Shown here in pieces: positions 32,852 to 44,401 of a stretch of 64,000 nt of DNA. Every line of letters begins with the position of its first letter. Within the stretch, counting starts at the first letter, position 1. The position numbers and the translations under genes are program-made. Location of the stretch: NCBI GenBank assembly GCA_011037195.1, contig JAAEAF010014371.1, forward strand, positions 124,001-188,000, written 5' to 3'. The notes beneath the pieces were generated by a model, which saw only the letters and a list, made by a program, of their open reading frames with translations, was not told the origin of the DNA and did no database searches. This DNA is from Triatoma infestans. Taxonomy: Eukaryota > Arthropoda > Insecta > Hemiptera > Reduviidae.

Positions 32852-32887
32852 GGTGTGCAGGAATATTTGTTAAAAGTACTGCACACC
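32852..32887. other. Perfect hairpin 3 in LINE 3' region
   Basis: Arms GGTGTGCAG and CTGCACACC (9 bp, perfect) around the loop GAATATTTGTTAAAAGTA, just before the A-rich tail. Confidence 0.75.
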
Positions 32888-33106
32888 AAAAATAAAATAA
32901 AATAGTTTACAGCAAGCAAATAGCCTCTTTAGGATAGGTTACAGAAATTCTTCAGGATAGTTTCTTGTTACAATATATGGAATTCGTTATTTATCTAAAT
33001 ACAATGGTTGTAAGATACGAATAGTTCCGGAAATTTTCTAATTAATTTACTATACCTACGATACTATTACTTAATATACAATACAAAATAAGATTTATTT
33101 AAAAAA

Positions 33107-33320
33107 GGGATGGCACAACAAAAGATCCACACTTCCCCTCGTCGACATGATCGATGAAATAAGAGGGGATGTGTGGTATTATGTTCAATAACCTTGGGCT
33201 CCTCCGTGCTAGACAAGGCCACGAGGGTGGAATGGTGCCATCCCGGCTCGTGCGGACCGACTCGAGAATGGAAAATAGCTGAGGGACGCTAATGACCTCA
33301 GAAGTTGATGCGCCGCAAAA
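33107..33320 (+). mobile_element. GC-rich structured SINE-like element
   Basis: A GC-rich island with nested pairing: GGGATGGCAC at 33107 with GTGCCATCCC at 33235; CCACACTTCCCCTC at 33127 with GAGGGGATGTGTGG at 33163 (one mismatch); CCTTG at 33192 with CAAGG at 33214; CTGAGG at 33279 with CCTCAG at 33296. The tail CTAATGACCTCAGAAGTTGA followed by TGCGCC resembles the tail of the SINE at 6912 (AATGACCATAGATGTTGACG, CGCC). This suggests a SINE with a shared tail and an unrecognised head. An unknown structured RNA is the alternative. Confidence 0.4.
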
Positions 33321-33377
33321 GAGAAATTAATAATGATATACTTTATTTGTATAAAAATAAGACTGATACAAATTGTT

Positions 33378-33763
33378 ATATATGTTACCGGCAAAGTATG
33401 AAATTCATGCCGGACGAGCCCCCACTTATTTTATTACATCCCGATTTCAAAATATATTTAATTATATTAATTTTTTAGTAATCACTTAAAAGTTAAATTA
33501 TTTTATTTAAAGTACCAGAACTATTGAAACACCATTTGGAATACCATGATTTATTATACTGAAACAATGCAATAGAATTTCTCCAAGTTAACAAATGAAT
33601 AATAGGAATATTTAAATGAATATTTTTAAAATACACAAAATTTATCATAAGAAATATAATCTGGTGTCTGAGCATAAACCACGCATGGTATTAATCTGGT
33701 ATCTGAGTATAAACCACGCATTCTACAGAATGCCTGAATTTCATATTTTACCAGTAACATATA
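33378..33763. mobile_element. Inverted-repeat element, possible MITE
   Basis: The left arm TATATGTTACCGGCAAAGTA then TGAAATTC (33378-33409) is inverted at 33731-33763 (GAATTTCATATTTTACCAGT then AACATATA). It spans about 385 bp, is AT-rich and has no coding sequence. Near its right end TCTGGTGTCTGAGCATAAAC is repeated once in tandem (about 33660-33720). Confidence 0.45.
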
Positions 33764-33954
33764 CACAAAAGAAAGAAAAAAACAAGTACATATAGCATAG
33801 ATAAGTTATCCGTCTGCCAGAGGTAGACTTTTAATCAATTATTGTGTTCAGTGAATAGATAAAAAGAAAAGTATACAAAAATAAAGAAACAAAATAAGTA
33901 AACATCGTAAAATTACAAAAATCAGAAATTGAAATATTGTACAAGTAGATAACT

Positions 33955-34280
33955 GTACTGCCAGGCGAGAAGTGATTGGCAAGATATGAATTTAAGTGAG
34001 AAATCATCACAGTTATGGACAACTTGTGCGCCAGTATAAAAGGGGTCTAGATTCTAGAAGAATAGTACTCTCCGCAACGAAATGAAAGTCGTTCTCCATG
34101 GACCGAGAGTTAGTAAAGGGGACAGAGTTCCTTCCATATCCTCTTTAGCAGTAGACAGTAATTTAAATAAAGCAGCTCACACCTTAATTTAAGTAATCAA
34201 CGAAGTTAGGTTAACGAGAGACCACAATGATTTCAATAAAACCTTAAAAACTTAAGAGTGTATAAATCTTTACACAACAA
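33955..34280 (+). promoter_or_regulatory. LTR-like promoter region, tentative
   Basis: TATAAAAG at 34035-34042, then TTCTAGAAGAA (an HSE-like pair) just downstream, a moderately GC-rich leader, and AAATAAAGC near 34165. The layout resembles an LTR (TATA, leader, AATAAA), but no paired copy, clear ends or target duplication are visible. A host promoter cannot be excluded. Confidence 0.3.
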
Positions 34281-34512
34281 AAACCGTGTTGAAGATTGGG
34301 CGTGCCTCACACACTCCTCCAAATGCCTAGAATTTATAGTAGAAAGAAGACTTCATCTGACCTCGCCCAAGCTTTTTATTTTCGAGTGAAAATTCAAACG
34401 TAAAATTATTATAACTTTGAGATAAGGAATTCCACTGAGAAAACCAAGATGTATTATTATTAATTATTTCACTATTACTAATTATATATGTATTGACCAT
34501 TGATTAAAAACT
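34281..34512. other. Unassigned spacer
   Basis: No coding frame. It is moderately GC-rich up to about 34370 and could be part of the structure to its left. Confidence 0.3.
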
Positions 34513-34617
34513 TCGTTTTTTACTCAGGTAACCTAACATGTATTTCCGGTGAAAACTCAATTTCGCTAATTTGACACGATCGCAGTACTTCCTCTTACTA
34601 GGGGAGTAAAGAGAATG
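34513..34617 (+). mobile_element. W1 fragment, 3' end
   Basis: TGTATTTCCGGTGAAAACTC, TTTGACACGATCGCAGTACT and the stem-loop end CTCTTACTAGGGGAGTAAAG. Only the last 105 bp are present. Confidence 0.75.
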
Positions 34618-35129
34618 TATAAACAACAATATTGCAATCATATTCAAAATAATATTGACTACATGAAACTAAAAAATATATAACCGAATAATGCTAATAA
34701 TAATAATAATAATATAAAATATGCGAAGATACGGCAATTAAAAAACAATAGATACTAATTAAAAAATTATTATTTTAATTATAATTATCAAGGTTGATAT
34801 TAATATTCGATTAATAAGTCAGTAATGTTAAAATTTTGTATAATTAATATTTTCATTCAAGTATGCGATTGTAAGTTTATTTTTTTTGTATTTATTTCAT
34901 ACATAATTACACAATTACATGTATTATTATACAATACGTGGTTTAGTAAAAAAAAAAGAGAGAAAAGCAATTTTAATTCTGATTAACATAATTATTAATA
35001 ATCATATGATTGAAACACATTAATCACTGTACAATAAACATCCCCTCTCTAAGAGGGATCAAGTCTGGCCATTCAGATTCATCAAAGCATGGATGCATTG
35101 AGAGATGAAATGAAAATACTGTATAAAAT
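34618..35129. other. AT-rich spacer
   Basis: (AAT)n near 34690-34712 and other simple A/T runs. No coding signal. Confidence 0.45.
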
Positions 35130-35376
35130 AAACCTATGGCGCAACAGCCCGTGAAGTGCTAAGGCTTGCTAGACGGCGATTTGTATTTGGGGATAGTTCC
35201 CTCGCCGTTTAGTTCCGCCCTTCCTACATAGTGCGCTACCAACCAGTTGGTAAAAAGTAGTCTCACTTTTTTCTCACGATGCTGGATCAATACCAACTTT
35301 GCCTTCCCGGGAACCGAACCCTGATTTCCCGCACCAAAAGCGAGCGCAATAGCCACTAAACTAATGCGTGAGGACA
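35130..35376 (-). mobile_element. tRNA-derived SINE, second family
   Basis: On the minus strand the head reads GCATTAGTTTAGTGGCTATT (A-box-like TAGTTTAGTGG), then GGTTCGGTTCCCGGG (B box), spaced as in a tRNA. The body ends CACGGGCTGTTGCGCCATAG and TTTATTTTATAC. The head differs from the SINE at 6912, so it is another family. It is not a functional tRNA, because the acceptor and anticodon arms do not fold around the boxes. Confidence 0.75.
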
Positions 35377-35495
35377 AAAAATACTTAGGTGCTAATAAAT
35401 TTTGAGTCTCCTTGAGATAGTATGATGATCGAGTGCCATGTAAGGACTCGTGGAATGTATATGCTTGCTAGGAAAGCCTAACCTATTTCGCTATT

Positions 35496-36210
35496 TTGTT
35501 TTTTCTTGTTGCAGCGAAACTCATCAGCTCTAAATCATCTGTTGGTATTTCCTCCGTTCTACATATATTGGCGCACTCTAAATGCGATTCGTGGCTCACT
35601 AAGATACAACTGTTTAACTCATTGATCAAGAGTGTCCTATTTTACTCGTCTGAAACATGGGGATTTTGTTACGCCTACTCTGTGGAACGAGAGCAGTTAA
35701 AATTTTTAAAAATATTATTACAATTACCTCAAAATACCCTGGATTCTTACTGGCAACAGGCAAATCTCACCTCCACATAAAAATATGTGTTCTCACTTGA
35801 TCGCTAAAGATATTGGCAATACCTAGCTTCCCCGAGTTTGCTGTGATGCCCTTCTGGTAAGGGACTTTAATAGCAAGATTTCTTTTTATTGGGTCAATCA
35901 CAATCACTCAGATGATATGCCTTATAGGTGCTCAGGATATTTAGATTGCCCAGGATGCTGTGATGTTAAAGGAGAATGTTAGTAATTTGTTGGACAGGTT
36001 GCCAAATCACTTGAAATGCAAAGATGGAAGAATTCGTGATCTTGGAATTTATACGAATTGTCTGCCAGTTGTGGGGGTCATGTACAAAAAATTTACGATC
36101 ATATCCGCTAAAAGGCCAAAAATATCGATTGTAACTAGTTAATAATCGTATAAATGAATCATAAATCAATACTATGTAAATTGCTATAAAAGAAATAAAG
36201 TTTCAGCTTG
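35496..36210 (+). pseudogene. LINE ORF2 C-terminal fragment
   Basis: The 35496-35780 frame has CDSWLTKIQLFNSLIKSVLF and YSSETWGFCYAYSVEREQLK, which resemble the thumb region after the reverse transcriptase in insect LINEs (KLFxSLVxSILLYGSEIWG type). Downstream coding-like pieces occur in other frames to about 36140, and an AATAAAG near 36195 may be its polyadenylation signal. The clade cannot be fixed from this piece. Confidence 0.6.
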
Positions 36211-36369
36211 GCTACTGACGTCATATCATTCATTTTGATTTATTTTTTCTGTAAAATTTTATTTAGGTAATTCTGGCGAGTCTTTAAAGTTTGATTCCAT
36301 GTGTTATTGAGGTTTAATCAGGCCGCTGTTTTCTGTACTATAGAGTAATCATATTCAAGTGCTACCTGT

Positions 36370-37000
36370 TAGATGTACACCGACCAAGACTTACCCCACT
36401 ACCATCACATTAGATTAGTCAAACTTTGGCGATTGCCTCAAACCTGTTTTTTCCACTCTACCCAAGAACCCAAACCTGCTCCTCGAGGTTTCGATCCTTC
36501 AACATGTGGTCGATCTAAAGGTCATAAGGTCATTCTCTTGTTTCCTTCTTCTGATATTGGCAATCCTAGAAGTGTTTTCGGTCATCTCTCTTCGCCATCC
36601 TTTTCACATAGCCATACCATTCCTTTTTACCATAACATTGGCTCCTTTGCTCAATCATCTTCCTCCGTTCTTCATTCTTTCTTTTCACCAGTCTGGATAC
36701 TCTGGCTGCCCTTCTAATTCTATCCAACTCCACTGCTTGTCACCTTGTCTTCTGGTGCTCGCCTCCTTCCATGCCTTTCTGTTCCACCATTTAGCATTTC
36801 TTGACTCCTATGACTTGCAGAATCCTACAGTGCTTCCATAACTTTATAGTGCTTCCAGATTCATGAATAGTAACTCAGCTGGAGTATTCTCTAACAGCTT
36901 TCCTGGTGTACTAGGGAAAATGCCAAATTCTGGCCGCCTCCCTCTCATCGCAACCAAATAATCACGAACATTACTGATTAAAAACGGAATGTGCACAACC
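36370..37000 (-). pseudogene. LINE linker fragment, tentative
   Basis: On the minus strand: NAKWWNRKAWKEASTRRQGD near 36790, WIELEGQPEYPDW near 36720 and a basic run (RRRKQEN) near 36540. The WWN...W.E...K pattern is that of the linker between endonuclease and reverse transcriptase in several LINE clades. Stops interrupt it throughout. The long plus-strand frames over the same region are antisense shadows. Confidence 0.35.
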
Positions 37001-38060
37001 CTTTTTGATTCCTAAATTATAGATCTATTCCCAGATATGTGGGCAAAAAGGCAAAAAGTGATTTGAAGCTTTGGTCTTGGAACTCAGATCTGTTTCTTCT
37101 CAATGGTAACTAGCTATTTTACTTGTGACGTTCCTTTAAAGCCTATCTACTTCAGATATTGTTATCGATGGATGGCATTGAGGAGGATTACAAGTCGTAG
37201 ATCGCCATAACATCTTAAATAATGAAACAAAAGCAATGGAACATGGCAGAAGGCAGGCTGTGGAGTGCTCTGCGAGAAACTAGCGGAAGAGTGCCCCCAA
37301 ATCTCCACAGGAATACATTTTATGGGTGTTTCCAAACTACCACTGGTCACTACTATTTACAAATCAACCTTGTCGAATAGGGTGGTCCCGGAGTCGGAAT
37401 GTAGGTTTTCTAGCAAAGAGGAAGAGATGTCTGCGTCCAATTTAGACTCATTTCCTACCTTAATAGACAATGGTTCACAAATTTACGACTGCAGCTGCTC
37501 AGCAGTGGCCAGCGTATCCCATAGTTAAAAAAAAAAAATTATTCCGAATTTTTTAAACCCACCTGTTAACAATTAATACCACAATGAAATACAACCTGTT
37601 GTTCTTATCTAACTGTTCTTTCAAATTGATTTCTGCTGATTAGATAATGACAGGGCTATTCCAAGTATAATGTCTATTTAAATAAGCTATAATAATATAT
37701 TTGAGAAGAGGAAAATAGGAAATTATTTCAACGCTGCATTAATACTCCATACATAAATGAAAATAACGTTATGAATAATATTATTATATAATAATCTCCA
37801 TATTATATAAAATCCTTTAAGAATACTTTCCAACAAAAATATCTTTTTATAGTACATTAGTTATGCATACATTGTTATTATAATATATTAATATTACCTT
37901 TATTACTGGTGTGGAAAGATTTTTCTCTATCATGATTTTTTTTGTTCTTAATTTTCCACATTTTTTTTTTCATTAAACCGATAAATATCTTGTCAATTAT
38001 TAAAATTAATTAAATCCCCAAAATAAATATTTAAGTGAAGTTAATATTTTCAGAGGAAAA
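37001..38060. other. Spacer with one unassigned open frame
   Basis: At 37265-37528 a plus-strand frame of 87 codons is open (SKLPLVTTIYKSTLSNRVV) with no recognised family. It is probably chance or a decayed element. The remainder is AT-rich. Confidence 0.3.
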
Positions 38061-38105
38061 TCTGGTGTGAAACACTCATACGATTTTCTTACTCTAATTA
38101 TTAAT
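38061..38105 (+). mobile_element. W1 fragment, 5' end only
   Basis: TCTGGTGTGAAACACTCATA then TTTTCTTACTCTAATTATTA. This is the W1 start and subterminal repeat with nothing after it. Confidence 0.7.
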
Positions 38106-38639
38106 ACAGTTTATTTTAACAAATTTTCTTTTGAGTTCGCTATGAGCATTCATAGAGTTAACATCAACTTCGTATATATTTCGTTCAGTTACTTAGTTTC
38201 TTTTATTTTCGTTCATTAAAAACCGTTTTAGTTTGTCATTTATTCGGAAGTGCTTTCTCTTTTTCTTTTATATTTGTTATTTAATTTTACTTTAATTCGT
38301 TATTTTGCATTTTTTTTTTAACAAAAAATTAAGTTTAATTTGTTCTAAATTTATTAGTAATAGTTGAAGAGTGAAGAACAGTCGGCAATCATGTGATTAC
38401 GAGGTAAACATCTATTGTTCATTACTGAACTTTTGTATTGTAACGTACATAACGTGAAGTGCATATCTCGTATACTCGTTTGCCCTGCCGTTTATTTAAT
38501 GCGCTAAAAGGGACATTTCATTCATTTTTTTGTTCTCTTTATTCTATTTTATTTTTAAGTAATTATGACACAAATATTCAATAATCAGACGTAGGTACAA
38601 AAAAAAAGAAGAGAAAAGAAATAAAATCCTAGAACCATG
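38106..38639. other. Spacer upstream of Jockey LINE
   Basis: AT-rich. The LINE's 5' leader may begin at GAACAGTCGGCAATCATGTG (about 38377), where GC content rises. This cannot be fixed without another copy. Confidence 0.3.
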
Positions 38640-38646
38640 GGTCTAA

Positions 38647-40069
38647 GTGAAACCGACATTGGGGCACTCTACCTCGGGGGACGAGTCTAAGACGTCCTCA
38701 CTAAATATAACTAAGAGATCTTCTGAGATGGCGAATTTATCTCCACACAAAAGGAAGAATAGAAAACGAGGCAAAAAGATTGTTCTGCTTACCTCACCAC
38801 CATTAACTCGCCAGAGAAGTGCCAGTGCTTCACAAAGCCGACCTCAACAACAATTTTCCCCTGACACAAATACTCTACCTTCAACCTCAAATGCCAATAC
38901 AGCAACTATTAAACAACTACAATAACAACAACAACTACAAAACTATGTGACAGATTTCGAGACACATAATAAATTCAGCGAACTGCCAGAGGTCAGTGAC
39001 TCACTCACCCCTGACCATAAACCGTCCCCCATATATACGTATATAAAATAGATAATTATATGGCTTTAAATAAGGATTTGAAACATCTACTGGGGCCAGA
39101 TAATTTCTCATGTAAGTCTCGCCCAGCTATATCTTGGTTATCACGAACACCATTGACGCTTACAAATCAACCGTTCGTATTGAAACAAAGAAACATCGTA
39201 CCACACGTATCAACTGAAAAAGGACAAGGCCTTTAGAGTTGTTCTTCGCCATTTACGTTACTCCATACCACCTCAGGAGATAAAAGAAGAAATTCAATCC
39301 AAAGGTTTCAACGTCAGAAACGTCACAAATATTCGACACCCAAAAATAAATACACCACTTTCTCTCTTCTACGTTGATCTAGAACCAGACAATAACAATA
39401 AAAATGTGTTTAACCTCACTAAATTACTTAATACTATTGTAAGAGTAGAACAACCTTACAAAACCAAGGAAATCGTCCAACACAGAGGTGCCAACAGTTC
39501 GGACACACTCGTGCCTACTGCCACATCCCTCCGAGATGCGTAAGTGTGCAGGGCCACATCTTTGGGAGCATTGTACCAAAAAACACTAGGGATACTCCTC
39601 CAACTTGCGCAAGTTGCTATGAGAAACACTCCTCCAACTATCGCGGTTGCGATGTTCACAAAGAAATACAAAGAATTCGCCAAGAAAGAGAGGTATCCCG
39701 AGGTGAAGCAACGAAGACTAGACCTCATCCTCCGCAAATTTCTTCACAAGGGGAATTTCCAACGCTCCCTCAGCCCACCCACCGCAAACAACAACTACCA
39801 CCACAACAACCGCCAAAACACAGCAGCTTCGTCTACAACAACTTCAACTACAGCAACAACAGCAACCTCATCAGCTACATCGTAACAATCAACCGTCCAC
39901 AAGAGGACACTCTTATTCGGAAATCGCGAGGTCATATCCAGTTCCTCCTCCTCCTCCAGTTTCTTCTCATCACCAAAACACAATTCCCGACATAACAAGC
40001 CTAGTAAACTCCTTCTTCCAAAGGTTTGAAACTCTCCTTGCTCCGCTCGTTAATCTTCTAAATACCTAA
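38647..40069 (+). pseudogene. Jockey ORF1 (nucleic-acid-binding protein)
   Basis: The N-terminal part is basic and Ser/Gln-rich (NLSPHKRKNRKRGKKIVLLT). The middle, in other frames near 39210-39480, has RVVLRHLRYSIPPQEIKEEI and PLSLFYVDLEPDNN, the domain preceding the knuckles in Jockey ORF1 proteins. The knuckles lie at 39475-39570, with two breaks. A Pro/Gln-rich tail with SYPVPPPPPVSSHHQNT leads to a leucine-rich end with TAA at 40069. The intact protein would coat element RNA and take it to chromosomes. At least four frame changes are present. Confidence 0.75.
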
Positions 40070-40099
40070 TTACTCAACTCCTTCCCCGTCTTAACCCAT

Positions 40100-42766
40100 A
40101 ATTCCTGTAACCCAGTATTCACTTACCAGCTGTGGAACGCTAATCGGTTGGGCCCCATAGAGACGAACTTGATACATTACTATAAGACAAACGTATTGAC
40201 AAAGAGCTTCTTACTGAAACACATTTCACAAGCAGATCACACTTTTATTTACAGACTATCAAACATACAGGACTGACCATCCGGATGGCACAGCCCACGG
40301 TGCGCGGCAATTCTAGTCAGAAATTCCCTGAAACACCATGTTCTCCCTCCTGTCACTGCAGACTGCATTCAATCCTCTGTAATTTCTCTATCAGCCTGTC
40401 CGCACAACTTCGATCTCGCTGCTATATATTGCCCTCCTAACAAATCTATTTCCCAAGAACAATTCATCTCCTTTTACAATTCCCTAGGTCCTAGATTCCT
40501 CTCAGGTGGCGACTACAACGCGAAACACCAACAATGGAGATGTCGTGCAACGAGCCCTCGCGGCCGAACTATCCTCAATGTCCTTCTATCCCAAAACTAT
40601 AACACGTCACACCTGACCAACCTACCTACTGGCCTACATCCTTTCCAAACTCCCCAACTTCCTTGATTTTTTCATAATGTCCCAGATATCACTGTACTAT
40701 GAAATCTCAACCCTCACAGAACTTTCCTCAGACCATAGTCCGGTCCTAATTACTCTTGACACGCACCCCATCCCTAAGACTCCTAAACCAACCCTAATTA
40801 CAGGTCCAGTTGATTGGAAGAGATTTCAATTGGAAATTGAAGACAAAATAGACTTACACATACGACTTAAAAAGACAAACGACGTTGACAATGCAGTACA
40901 ACTTTCACTACACTTATACAAAATTCCATAAGGCAATCAACATTACATCAACCAACCCAACGCGATATCATACTAACTCAACTAACGTTCCATAATATAT
41001 CCGTACACTTATCATGGTTAAGCAACGTGCTAGAGCCAAATGGCAGCGCACTCGCCACCCCTCTGATAAACGAATCTACAACACACTGACACACCAGCTT
41101 AAAACAGAACTTAAACAGTTACAAAACGAACGTTTTCATGACTACACACACTCATTAACCACTGAGGACAAGTCACTTTGGACTGCCACAAAGAAAATTT
41201 TGTCCTATAAACCAGTTCCATCACCGCTTCGTCGTGATGACGGCTCCTGGGCTTCATCAGATGAAGATAAAGCCTCTCTGTTTGCTTCCTATCTATCCAC
41301 GGTTTTTACCCCCCTTTGTTCCACGAATCCATTCAGCTAGATCTTGATACTCCTCTTCCTTTTTCCCTTCCACCTAAGCCTTTTAGTCCGTCAGAAGTCC
41401 AGTTTATAATTCAGCACCTTACTATAAAGAAAACACCTCATTTCACCAATAATCCTCCGTCATCTTCCTAAAAAAGCAATTGTCCTGCTAACTACAATCT
41501 ATAATGCAATACTTAGAACCGCTTATTTCCCGTTACTCTGGAAATTCTCCTTAATTCGCCCTATTCCAAAACCTAATAAACCCCATCATCTTCCTACCTC
41601 CTATCAACCCATAAGTCTTCTTCCAGTCCTTGGCAAAATACCGGAAAAACTCCTCCTTAAACACATCCTCCCTATAATTGAATCCTCCAGAATTATGCCG
41701 AATCACCAGTTTGGGTTCAGACATCACCATTCTACAATACAACAGTGTCATCGCGTTGTAGACGCCATCTCATCCTCCCTTGAGAAGAAAGAGTGTTGCT
41801 CGGGTGTCTTTCTTGATGTGCAACAAGCCTTCGACCGGGTGTGGCACCCGGGTCTGCTCTGGAAACTTAAGGGCATCCTTCCATTCACCTTATACCTTAT
41901 CCTAAAATCCTATTTGTACGACCGATACTTTCGAGTACAAATCGGTGCATCTCTCTCTCCTATCCGAAAAGCCAAAGCAGGCGTTCCGCAAGGTAGTATC
42001 CTTGGCCCAATCCTGACTCCATATATACAGCGGATATTCCCACCCATCCTGATACCATTCTCCTCACCTAGGCAGATGACACAGCTATTCTCTCCTCTGA
42101 TAGTGATCCAGTAATATCACACAGAAATCTATAAGCCCACCTCATTTCCCTAGAATTATGGTTCAAAAAATGGAAAATTAAACTGAATGAAAGTAAATCC
42201 CAAAACATCACATTCACCCTCCGCCGTATCACTCTCCCCCCAATCTACTATAACTCAAACCCACTAATGTCGTCCGCTATCTTGGGTTGTTCATAGACAA
42301 GAGACTTAACTGGAATCCACATATACGATTGAAAAGAATTGAACTTAACAGACGCTTTCGGCTATTGAAAAGACTACTTGACAATAGATCTAATCTCTCT
42401 CTAGACAACAAAAGACTAGTATATAACTCTATATTGAAACCAATCTGGACGTACGGTATTGAACTATGGGGTTCAACTAAACGTTCCAATCTCCATAGAC
42501 TACAATCCCTTCAATCAAAAATCCTTCGTACAATCGTAGATGCCCCCTTCTATGTTTCCAACCTAACCATCCATAGAGACATTGAAATTCCTTTTGTCAG
42601 TCTAGTTGCCAGAACCCAATATAAAAAATTCCATCAATCCCTGCAATCCCATTCTAATCCTTTAGTCCGTCGTTTAGCATTCCTCAGTATTCCAGATAAC
42701 CCACCAAGGCGTTTAAAACGACATTGGCCTCGCGATTTTCTCTCCGCAAGTGATAAGAGTAATTAG
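40100..42766 (+). pseudogene. Jockey ORF2 endonuclease/reverse transcriptase
   Basis: Endonuclease: DLAAIYCPPNKSISQEQF near 40415, FLSGGDYNAKH near 40500, LSSDHSPVLITLDT near 40727. Linker: VKQRARAKWQRTRHPSDKRI at 41015. Reverse transcriptase: MPNHQFGFRHHHSTIQQCH at 41695, GVFLDVQQAFDRVWHPGLLW, and KAGVPQGSILGPI near 41980. The catalytic ADDTAIL near 42073 sits in a broken frame, its first residue replaced by a stop. C-terminal part: KRLNWNPHIRLKRIEL at 42299, then PIWTYGIELWGS, and LKRHWPRDFL before the stop at 42766. It spans the full domain order but needs several corrections, so it is inactive. Confidence 0.85.
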
Positions 42767-43014
42767 CTTTGCGTATAGGGAGTGTTACCGCTGGGTAGCT
42801 TCTCGCGAGTGTGTGCGGACATGCTTAAATGATTACTGTGATCGCTGTTACTCATTGCGTAAAACGCTGGTGTAGATAAAAAAAAAAATTCTTTAAACCA
42901 TAACTTTTACCCAATTTAGGTGACAAATTCTTTAAACTTATAATTTGTACCAAACTTTTGCTTGCCTTCAATTTTAAATCAATTGGAGCAAGTAAACTTA
43001 ATAGAATGACTTAT

Positions 43015-43655
43015 TGGGGAAACTTCACACTCCCCACCCTAAAACTTCTTTAAATAAACTTTCTCGGAAAGAAGTTCCCCATATGGATCAAATCGTAGAG
43101 AAATGAACTGATAACTGTTCAGTAAAAATGCACTTCCTATCAATCGATTTTCTTCTCCGATGACGATATAAAAAATTTAAATAAAATTGTCGAAGCAAGA
43201 GAAAATTCCAGAAAACTTAAAAAACTGTGTATTTAGTAGATACGCCCTTCCGGTGAAACAATTTTCTTCAAACTCCGAATATTGGCAACATATTTAATTC
43301 AATTTAATATTATTTAAATGATACAATTATAGAATACATTGAAATAGTATTATATTATAGAATACAAGAAAACATAACCCCACTTCCCTCCCACCGCTGA
43401 AAACACTCCTCTTAAATGAATTTTCCTAGAGAAATGTTTCAAATAGAAGTTCTAGTTTTTATATATGTAGTTTATATACCAAGTTTAAAGAAAAGTGATA
43501 AATCCAGTCAGTAAAGTGGTACTGAATGCAATTATGACAGGTTTTTCGTACTCAGGGGACCTCAAAACATGTATTTCCTTGTTAAAAAGTCAATTTCGAA
43601 AATTTGACACGATCGTAATACTTGCTCTTCTTATTGAGAATTAGAGAAAGTAAGA
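43015..43655 (+). mobile_element. W1 copy, 5' truncated, no CA tract
   Basis: Body modules with AATTTTCCTAGAGAAATGTT and CGCCCTTCCGG, then a direct jump to TATTTCCTTGTTAAAAAGTC and the 3' end (TTTGACACGATCGTAATACT, stem-loop, GAAAGTAAG). The simple-repeat region has been deleted. Confidence 0.7.
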
Positions 43656-44330
43656 GAAATAAATATTTTTTTTCCTTCTTTTTATTTTATTCAAAAAGAA
43701 TAATATGACAGGTTATGATAGCAATATGTCAACCTATTGTGACATGTACATATTTCTACCATGACAGCTGTTTATTTATTAAGGGAGAAAAGAGAAATAT
43801 ATATACAAATACACACTGGCATACAAACAAATAAACAAATGAAAACAAAATATAATACAAATACGAAGTTTGTTTACAATATGATTGGTATAAATATATA
43901 TGTTTCACTAATATATATATGGTTTCAAACTAACATGTGATGACGTCACCAGCACTATTAATAACAACCTTGTGTCTCTTCTTTTTTTTTTTTAATAATT
44001 ATTTTCTCAATTTATTATCACCCTAAATTTGGTGTGACGTCAGTGTGTGACCTTCCTTGTTTTTTTTAGTTTACTGGTCAAATAGTGGAAGGGTTATAAA
44101 AGAAGTTTTTATCTGAAATACTTTACTGACTAATCTTATTATAACAGGTGATGTACGATTAATAATCGTTTTTATTTTGCAAATTATAAAATTAACAGTG
44201 TTGTACAACAGATTGTTCGTTAAACAATTGACAATTGAATTCTGTTTTACTTTACAACGAATTGAGGTATAGTAGAGAGATGTGTTGAAGAAAAGAAGGG
44301 TTAAGAACTTTGTTTAAAAAAATCATTTAC
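43656..44330. other. AT-rich spacer
   Basis: AT-rich with short simple runs. No coding or repeat call. The pair GTGATGACGTCACC (43947) and GTGTGACGTCAGTGTG (44032) each holds a CRE-like TGACGTCA, which may be coincidental. Confidence 0.35.
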
Positions 44331-44366
44331 TTTGTTGCAATCATTCAAGTTCGCGTGATGTGTGTG

Positions 44367-44401
<35 letters not shown>

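Larger units (their letters stand above)
28865..32905 (+). mobile_element. I-clade LINE, internally deleted
   Basis: It carries an endonuclease remnant, a reverse transcriptase lacking its first motifs, an RNase H domain after the reverse transcriptase, and a C-terminal Cys/His motif. RNase H downstream of reverse transcriptase is typical of the I group. The left end is GC-rich from about 28865 with TATAAATA near 28879. The right end has an 18-bp tandem repeat, three hairpins, and A-rich AAAAATAAAATAAAATAG at about 32888-32905. No target duplication was found. Confidence 0.8.
38640..42880 (+). mobile_element. Jockey-clade LINE, near full length
   Basis: ORF1 with a Cys/His-knuckle region, then ORF2 with endonuclease, reverse transcriptase and C-terminus, then a run of 11 A at about 42869-42880 as 3' tail. 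At over 4.2 kb it is close to the length usual for Jockey elements. All frames are broken. The truncated insertion at 21968-24114 is the same family, judging from the shared VPQGSILGPI region and endonuclease sequence. No convincing target duplication was found. Confidence 0.85.

Noticed and set aside
35300..35376. tRNA gene on the minus strand
   Set aside because: A and B boxes are present, but acceptor and anticodon stems are not. It is a SINE head.
36373..36841. Two overlapping plus-strand frames of more than 110 codons
   Set aside because: Low-complexity Ser/Phe/Leu content is antisense to a decayed LINE linker on the minus strand.
39546..39995. A separate 149-codon gene within the Jockey element
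   Set aside because: It overlaps ORF1 in another frame and lacks the knuckle and domain order. It is a product of frameshifts in ORF1.
43947..44050. Two TGACGTCA cyclic-AMP-response-like sites
   Set aside because: Palindromic 8-mers 85 bp apart without a promoter or gene nearby. Coincidence is the simpler reading.
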